This document shows, piece by piece, positions 59,441 to 64,000 of a stretch of 64,000 bases of DNA. The stretch covers positions 40,115-104,114 of the forward strand of contig CAYSNP010000001.1 of assembly GCA_964432485.1 (NCBI GenBank). The letters are read 5' to 3'. Source of the stretch: CAYSNP01 sp964432485 (GTDB lineage Bacteria; Bacillota; Clostridia; Christensenellales; DTU072). A program made the position numbers and the translations under genes. The notes under the pieces are model-generated. The model saw only the letters and a list, made by a program, of their open reading frames with translations. It was not told the DNA's origin and made no database searches. How positions within the stretch are numbered: the stretch's first letter is position 1; each line of letters opens with the position of its first letter.

Positions 59441-62400
59441 TTAGCTATTATCCAATTCATTTATAAGCTCGTTGAATGTTATAAGTTCAAATTCTGACAA
59501 TTGCACCAAAGATAAAAAGACCTTATTTGTTACCATGTAACTCTTTATGCTGTAATCTGAAACTTCATTTATTCCAAATTCTGAAAGAAATAGATTTAGA
59601 TTATTTCTAAGAAATTTAATTCTTTTTTCAAATTTTACCTTATAATTATTTTTGTCTGTAAAAAATCTTTGGTGATAGTTATAATATTCCATAAGACTGC
59701 CTATATATCCAAGATATTTGCACTCAATATTCAACACAGTTTTTGTCGTCTGATCTATACAAATAACATCATAATCTCCTAAACTTGGTTGCCCTATAAA
59801 AGTAAATGATCTTTTTACAATGCGCACTCCATTATTACAAAGCGACTCAACCGCATATTCTAATTGCTTTTCGTAATTCGACTGAATCAATGACATCTTT
59901 TCGCACAAATTGATTAGACCGTATTCATACGGTGGGTATAATTTTGATAATCCACCCACCCACTCACACAGTAATTCATAACAAACAACAGGTGAGAAAA
60001 TTATTTCATCACCAAATTGCACTATTGGCTGAACATCAAATCTATTTATCCTATTGCGTCGCTCCCAAATTGGCAAATATTGATGCGAAATAAATTCCCC
60101 ACTTTCTTTAATTGTTGTTTTTAGAAGATTGCTTCTAACTATTAAATATTCCATTGCCTTTTTGTAATCTTCAGTGTCGTTTGTTTTATCAATTTGCACG
60201 CTCTCAAAATCGGATATTAAAGCATCCTTTTTAATACAAAACACATCAGGAGCGGCCTCATTTTTAAATGCATATGTAAATTCAAACGAAAGATAGTGAA
60301 GCCAACTCATTACCGAAATGAAATCTACCCCTATGTCCTTGCTTAATGCATCAAGTAATTCTTTCGAATCCCAACTATCATCATCAGGAAACCAATTTTT
60401 ATTATCCAACTTTCTCATGCTCTGTTCAATTGTATGATGTTGAGATAAGTTGAATATTCTATAGTCAGATTCCACACGAATTTTGATATCTTCATTTTGC
60501 CAATGAGCAACATCAGCACACCCCTGTAACTCCACTAAATAGCATGCAAATGCAATGAGATAATCCAAATCATCTTCTGTTGCAATAGCAACTGCGATTC
60601 TTTTAAGAAAAATATTGCTCTCAATAAGGTAGCGAAGATTGGCCTTTCTCGCTTTAGTATCCTCTATGCTAGTTGCAGCAATACAGCGTGTACGATTTTT
60701 TATTTCCTTTTCTAGGTTTTGGTTTCCTAAATAGTAACTAACCTCGCTCTGCTTTTTCTCAAATGTGTAATAAGCTAACTTGCTTAGTAGCCTTTTGTGT
60801 ATATTTTCCCTATTAAAACCTTTGATCTTTTCTTCAAATAACTTTACCATTTTAGTTTGCAATTTGCGAATAATATCTCGTGCGACAGTTTTTTGATATT
60901 CTCCTTCTTTAATATTCTCTTCACATGCTATTATTGCCACATCTTTATCAACTTTAACAAAAATCTCTTGGTCAGGCCAAGAACAATGGTTATTTTCTGA
61001 AAAGTAATGCTCTATTGGGATCGATTTAATGGCGGTTGCCTTCTGCTTATGAAAATCCTTTTCTATTTCAGCCTTTGTGAATTCAAAAGAAAAATAGTCG
61101 CTCGCAATTTGAAGTATTTCAATAAAAAACCTGCATTCCACTTCTCGCGTGGTTGTATTCTCTAAATCGGCGAACAGTTTATCCATGTAAACACAGAATC
61201 CTGCATGCAGGTGATTATCATATTTGTAAACGCCTCCTCGCACATAATCGCCCTCCGTGACGCAATTGTATTTTTGCAATACCTCTTCGGCATAATTTGT
61301 GGACATATATGTAAATTTTTTATTGATATTATCATAGAAACCAGCTTTTTGAAGTAGTTCATCATAAACTTCAAATCCACGAGAAACCATGTCCTCTATT
61401 AGCTTGAATCGCTTTATACCGGAACGACTAAAATCTTCTTTATTGATAACACCTCTACTAAAAAGTATAAACAAATGATACTGTCCAACGCGCCTTATTC
61501 TACCACCTATTGCAATAGCGGCTTTGTTTGAGACGAAGTGAAAAAAGTCAGTACTATGTTTTTCTTCTATTATCCATTTGTCCGCAAAATTAAACATTTT
61601 CCCAGGATTATCAAATGGAAAAAATTCTTCAAGTTTTTTATATCTTTCGAACATCTTCCACTCGGGGAGATTCACTTCGGTCATAATACTTGAAATTGAT
61701 ACGGCACCTTGTGAAATCTCTTTATCCATATCGCGCCATGTTTCAAAAATTACTGCTTTCCCATCAAAGAATGATGTTGTAAACATTGTTTTGTTTGATA
61801 AATCAAACTTTACAAATTCACAAATTTCCTCAATACTTTTTGCAGAATGAAGTATGTAAACTACATCTGACAAAAGGTATCTATAACCCTCGTCGTGTGC
61901 AATAAACTTTATCCCCTCATCTAATCTTATTAAATCATCGAATGCAACAATTAATAGTTCTAGATCTACTGGAACGTGAATCATCACATTTAATGTTTCA
62001 GATTTTGAATTAAAAAATCTAAGATTATTTGAATCATGCATTTTGCGAATCTGTTCAATATAATGCTTTAACTGCATAGGTTTAAAGTCGGACTCATCAA
62101 CTATAAATAAAGCACTCTTTGAACCCATTAGTAATATAGCATTCTGTTTATCGTTTAAAAATTTTATTGAATTTTCCTGTTCAACAACTGCAACAGGTAA
62201 AAAAACATTTTGCTTGCTTGGGTCTTCACAAAAATTATTAAGTATAGCTCTATAAACTGAAGAAATAGCTAATTCTTTTCTTTGACAATTCCCTAAAGAC
62301 TGCTCCAAAGAATGATACATATCCACAATAATGCTTGGATTGAATAGCGGAAATAGCAATTCATCGCTTTCAATAAAGTGTGCTGTTTCAATATTAGTCG

Positions 62401-63142
62401 CACTAGTAATGAGAAGCTCTAACAATCCTACTTTTAATGTAATCTTTTCAAGCGGTTGATAGTATTCACAGCATTTCGAAAAGAATTCCGCACTAGGAGT
62501 ATATAGTTCACCATAGGAATTATCTTTATCGTGTGGATTCGCTGGTTTTAAAAAATAAACCATATCTTTGACATAACATAAAACATTTTCAACCTCAGCC
62601 GTCCTGCCTGTAATTCTAGCTATTGGTTCAACAAGTTGCATTATCGAATACACACGATTGAAACCGTTGCCTAAGAATACCGGATAATAGCTACCATCGT
62701 AAGATATTTTAACTTCACCAAAATCAGGGACATTTTCATCAACAAGTATTGTGTGCGTATAGTGTTTCTTAATTTTATAGAAAAAAATTGTAAAATCGGC
62801 ATATGTACCAATTTCCTTGTTGCCGCTCTTTTGACAGTCAAAAAGCGCCTGGTTTAGAGTCAGACAAAACGTCGATTCTGGACGATTACCTCTCCAAGCA
62901 TTGACGCAGAATACAGCTCGCGCTAAATCAAAAAATGCGTATTCGTTAAAAATTGGAATAATCTTTTTTAGCAATTTCTTATCTGTATTGCAACTTTCTC
63001 CATTTGCCAATTCTGCTTGAGAATTTAAAGGAAAATAATTTAAATCAACATCCTTAAGTCGACCATTCTCCAAGCAACAGCGTTTATATTTCTTACCACT
63101 ACCACACGGGCATTTTTCATTTCTGCCAATTTTTCTAGTCAT
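59441..63142 (-). CDS. Large SEC-C zinc-motif protein with C-terminal PD-(D/E)XK-like nuclease motif
   Basis: A 1233-residue soluble protein with no membrane segments or signal peptide. It opens with a SEC-C zinc-binding motif, CPCGSGKKYKRCC, with C11, C13, C22 and C23. The middle (about 60-1050) is mixed alpha/beta and unlike any family I know. Near the C-terminus GDYDVICID (D1123 or D1125), then IECK (E1140, K1142) fit the D-x(n)-E-x-K core of restriction-endonuclease-like folds, followed by a helical end with Tyr/Phe-rich EYYNYHQRFF. AAAGGAT lies ahead of the ATG. Its position after tRNA-Leu with decayed HNH and XRE genes upstream marks it as accessory DNA. A role in phage or plasmid defence is an inference. 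Confidence 0.75.
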   Translation of the reverse strand: MTRKIGRNEKCPCGSGKKYKRCCLENGRLKDVDLNYFPLNSQAELANGESCNTDKKLLKKIIPIFNEYAFFDLARAVFCVNAWRGNRPESTFCLTLNQALFDCQKSGNKEIGTYADFTIFFYKIKKHYTHTILVDENVPDFGEVKISYDGSYYPVFLGNGFNRVYSIMQLVEPIARITGRTAEVENVLCYVKDMVYFLKPANPHDKDNSYGELYTPSAEFFSKCCEYYQPLEKITLKVGLLELLITSATNIETAHFIESDELLFPLFNPSIIVDMYHSLEQSLGNCQRKELAISSVYRAILNNFCEDPSKQNVFLPVAVVEQENSIKFLNDKQNAILLMGSKSALFIVDESDFKPMQLKHYIEQIRKMHDSNNLRFFNSKSETLNVMIHVPVDLELLIVAFDDLIRLDEGIKFIAHDEGYRYLLSDVVYILHSAKSIEEICEFVKFDLSNKTMFTTSFFDGKAVIFETWRDMDKEISQGAVSISSIMTEVNLPEWKMFERYKKLEEFFPFDNPGKMFNFADKWIIEEKHSTDFFHFVSNKAAIAIGGRIRRVGQYHLFILFSRGVINKEDFSRSGIKRFKLIEDMVSRGFEVYDELLQKAGFYDNINKKFTYMSTNYAEEVLQKYNCVTEGDYVRGGVYKYDNHLHAGFCVYMDKLFADLENTTTREVECRFFIEILQIASDYFSFEFTKAEIEKDFHKQKATAIKSIPIEHYFSENNHCSWPDQEIFVKVDKDVAIIACEENIKEGEYQKTVARDIIRKLQTKMVKLFEEKIKGFNRENIHKRLLSKLAYYTFEKKQSEVSYYLGNQNLEKEIKNRTRCIAATSIEDTKARKANLRYLIESNIFLKRIAVAIATEDDLDYLIAFACYLVELQGCADVAHWQNEDIKIRVESDYRIFNLSQHHTIEQSMRKLDNKNWFPDDDSWDSKELLDALSKDIGVDFISVMSWLHYLSFEFTYAFKNEAAPDVFCIKKDALISDFESVQIDKTNDTEDYKKAMEYLIVRSNLLKTTIKESGEFISHQYLPIWERRNRINRFDVQPIVQFGDEIIFSPVVCYELLCEWVGGLSKLYPPYEYGLINLCEKMSLIQSNYEKQLEYAVESLCNNGVRIVKRSFTFIGQPSLGDYDVICIDQTTKTVLNIECKYLGYIGSLMEYYNYHQRFFTDKNNYKVKFEKRIKFLRNNLNLFLSEFGINEVSDYSIKSYMVTNKVFLSLVQLSEFELITFNELINELDNS

Positions 63143-63185
63143 TTTATATCCTTTTTAGAGCTTAACTGTCATCATTATTGATGAA

Positions 63186-63266
63186 GCATGGTTATAATAC
63201 TCTATTTTTTTGACGAAGAAGTGAATTATCTTTTCGATAATGGGATATAGAAACTGCTAACCATGC
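63186..63266. repeat. Nested inverted repeats upstream of the SEC-C gene
   Basis: Outer arms GCATGGTTA (63186-63194) and TAACCATGC (63258-63266) are perfect and 63 bases apart. Inside lies a second perfect pair ATTATC/GATAAT (63225-63230 and 63236-63241). They occupy the region just upstream of the SEC-C gene start and could serve as operators or form a cruciform or mRNA structure. Confidence 0.45.
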
Positions 63267-63392
63267 CTACGATTAAATCATCTTACCCCTGTTTTCGGCG
63301 CCTACTTGAAATATTTACATGCATGCTCTTTAATGCAGATTCGTATTTATAAAAATCTTTCCTTTTTGCAATATATTAAGTTGAATATGCTC

Positions 63393-63635
63393 TCATTTAT
63401 ATTTTCCCATTGTCTTACTATATAGATTGCAATAGTCTTCGTGGCTACCTTGCGCCGGGCCCTGGCGTCGCAGAGTAAATATAAGTAGCAACCCTAAGTT
63501 AAAAACGCTCTTGCTACTCTCTGCTGATGCCGCCTTTATAATTTGAAAACACATTGAACGAAGACTGTTCACTCTGTTTGCGGCACGCCTCTTTGTGTCT
63601 TCGCTGAAATCATCCCTTGTTTTCTTTTTTGCCAA
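63393..63635 (-). pseudogene. Decayed N-terminal fragment of an HNH-type nuclease gene
   Basis: The 80-codon frame starts at a TTG with KTRDDFSEDTKRRAANRVNSL, which closely resembles the N-terminus of HNH endonuclease proteins found in restriction-type loci. Normal similarity is lost after FNLG; a one-base shift near 63494 restores VATYIYSATPGPGAR, resembling the GVAAHI...ASPGGPR block of the same family, before a stop at 63445-63447. The fragment has no HNH catalytic part. I therefore call it a frameshifted remnant. Confidence 0.5.
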
Positions 63636-63667
63636 TCCTATACCTCATACAATTAATTGTCTTTTCC

Positions 63668-63869
63668 TTACAGTAACGATTTGTCCTTAAAGACTATCTT
63701 TTTATCTTGACAATATTCACTAAGCTTCCTTTGTGCGGTTAAGTTCGGATTGCCTTGACCAGTTTCCCAGCGTATGATAGAAATAACAGAAACGTCTAGC
63801 TTTCTTGCTATTAGTTTTTGAGTGAGAAATTGATCTAATCTTACTTTTTAATTTTTCACCAAAAGTCAT
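63668..63869 (-). pseudogene. XRE-family helix-turn-helix regulator with frameshift
   Basis: The ATG at 63869 reads MTFGEKLK and then needs a one-base shift in the run of five A (T at 63845-63849) to continue VRLDQFLTQKLIARKLDVSV and IISIIRWETGQGNPNLTAQ in a typical XRE helix-turn-helix, ending at TAA 63668-63670. Without the shift the frame ends early in unrelated sequence, and the helix-turn-helix frame has a stop just upstream and no alternative start. The total would be about 66 residues. It is a pseudogene, a programmed frameshift or a sequencing error in a homopolymer. Confidence 0.7.
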
Positions 63870-63897
63870 TCAAAATCTCTTGCAAAAAACTGTCAAT

Positions 63898-63926
63898 AGT
63901 ATATCATATTGGTATTTTTTTTTCAA
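63898..63926 (-). promoter_or_regulatory. Promoter of the XRE gene
   Basis: Minus-strand TTGAAA (63921-63926) and TATACT (63898-63903), 17 bases apart, 29 bases before the XRE ATG. A TTGACAG sequence between the -10 box and the ATG may be part of an operator. Confidence 0.55.
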
Positions 63927-64000
63927 GTCATGAAATATAATTTCAATAAAAATGCCAGCCTTGTTAGCAACCATCAGCAATTCATTTCGCACATTAATAA

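Noticed and set aside
63870..63998. Minus-strand frame open from the right edge, ending in a TGA directly before the XRE ATG
   Set aside because: Only about 42 codons are visible, AT-rich and without family features, and it covers the predicted XRE promoter; too weak to list as a gene.
59176..64000. tRNA-Leu 3' end as a duplicated attachment site
   Set aside because: I looked for a second copy of the tRNA 3' end to the right and found none inside the window; the right end of the island may lie beyond 64 kb.
1..64000. CRISPR arrays and transposase genes
   Set aside because: No regularly spaced repeat array and no transposase, integrase or terminal inverted repeats of an insertion sequence were found.

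Overview
The window looks like a chromosomal segment of an AT-rich, probably anaerobic and spore-forming member of the Clostridia (Bacillota). Supporting signs are the Firmicutes gene order rpsB-tsf-pyrH-frr-uppS-cdsA-dxr-rseP-ispG-polC', an IspH fused to ribosomal protein S1 repeats, the ytfJ sporulation gene beside scpA/scpB, a B. subtilis-type PurF with Fe-S cysteines, SDR-type mannonate oxidoreductase, rubrerythrin, Na+-pumping decarboxylase subunits and near-consensus sigma-A promoters. A more precise taxonomic placement cannot be made from the sequence alone.

Layout. 1-480: 3' part of a membrane protein cut by the left edge. 480-33.7 kb: almost entirely minus-strand housekeeping genes in tight operons: rnhA-proC, tRNA-Trp (plus strand), purB; a long unit of carboxyltransferase, OadG-like, biotin carrier, OadB, OadA/PycB, surE, yhiN, cmk, ispH-S1; a cell-wall, sporulation and chromosome-segregation unit (M50 protease, scpA, scpB, DUF2953-like, ytfJ, dacB, rluB); the ribosome and isoprenoid unit that ends in a truncated PolC; ruvX-DUF1292; rarA-rubrerythrin-ABC transporter; tcdA. 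33.8-47.5 kb: plus-strand carbohydrate genes: a 2471-residue cyclic beta-1,2-glucan synthase-like protein, an isomerase with an Fe-type alcohol dehydrogenase, and a YihQ-like GH31 glycosidase with a GPH sugar symporter. 47.5-57.1 kb: a minus-strand operon encoding the full glucuronate route (UxaC, UxuB, UxuA, KdgK, Eda) with an AraC regulator, two Gfo/Idh paralogues, a TIM-barrel protein and a terminal holin-like gene. 57.3-59.2 kb: tRNA-Gln, purF, tRNA-Leu. 59.2-64 kb: accessory DNA starting at the tRNA-Leu 3' end, with a 1233-residue SEC-C/PD-(D/E)XK protein, a decayed HNH-nuclease fragment and a frameshifted XRE regulator.

How the parts fit. Glucuronate catabolism yields pyruvate and glyceraldehyde-3-phosphate. 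Pyruvate/oxaloacetate is the likely substrate of the biotin- and Na+-dependent carboxyltransferase system. Dxr, IspG and IspH belong to the MEP pathway that supplies UppS for wall lipid carrier. The most unusual items are the PolC derivative that keeps its OB fold and proofreading exonuclease but has lost PHP and polymerase domains, and the large SEC-C plus nuclease-motif protein in the accessory region, a candidate undescribed defence-type gene.
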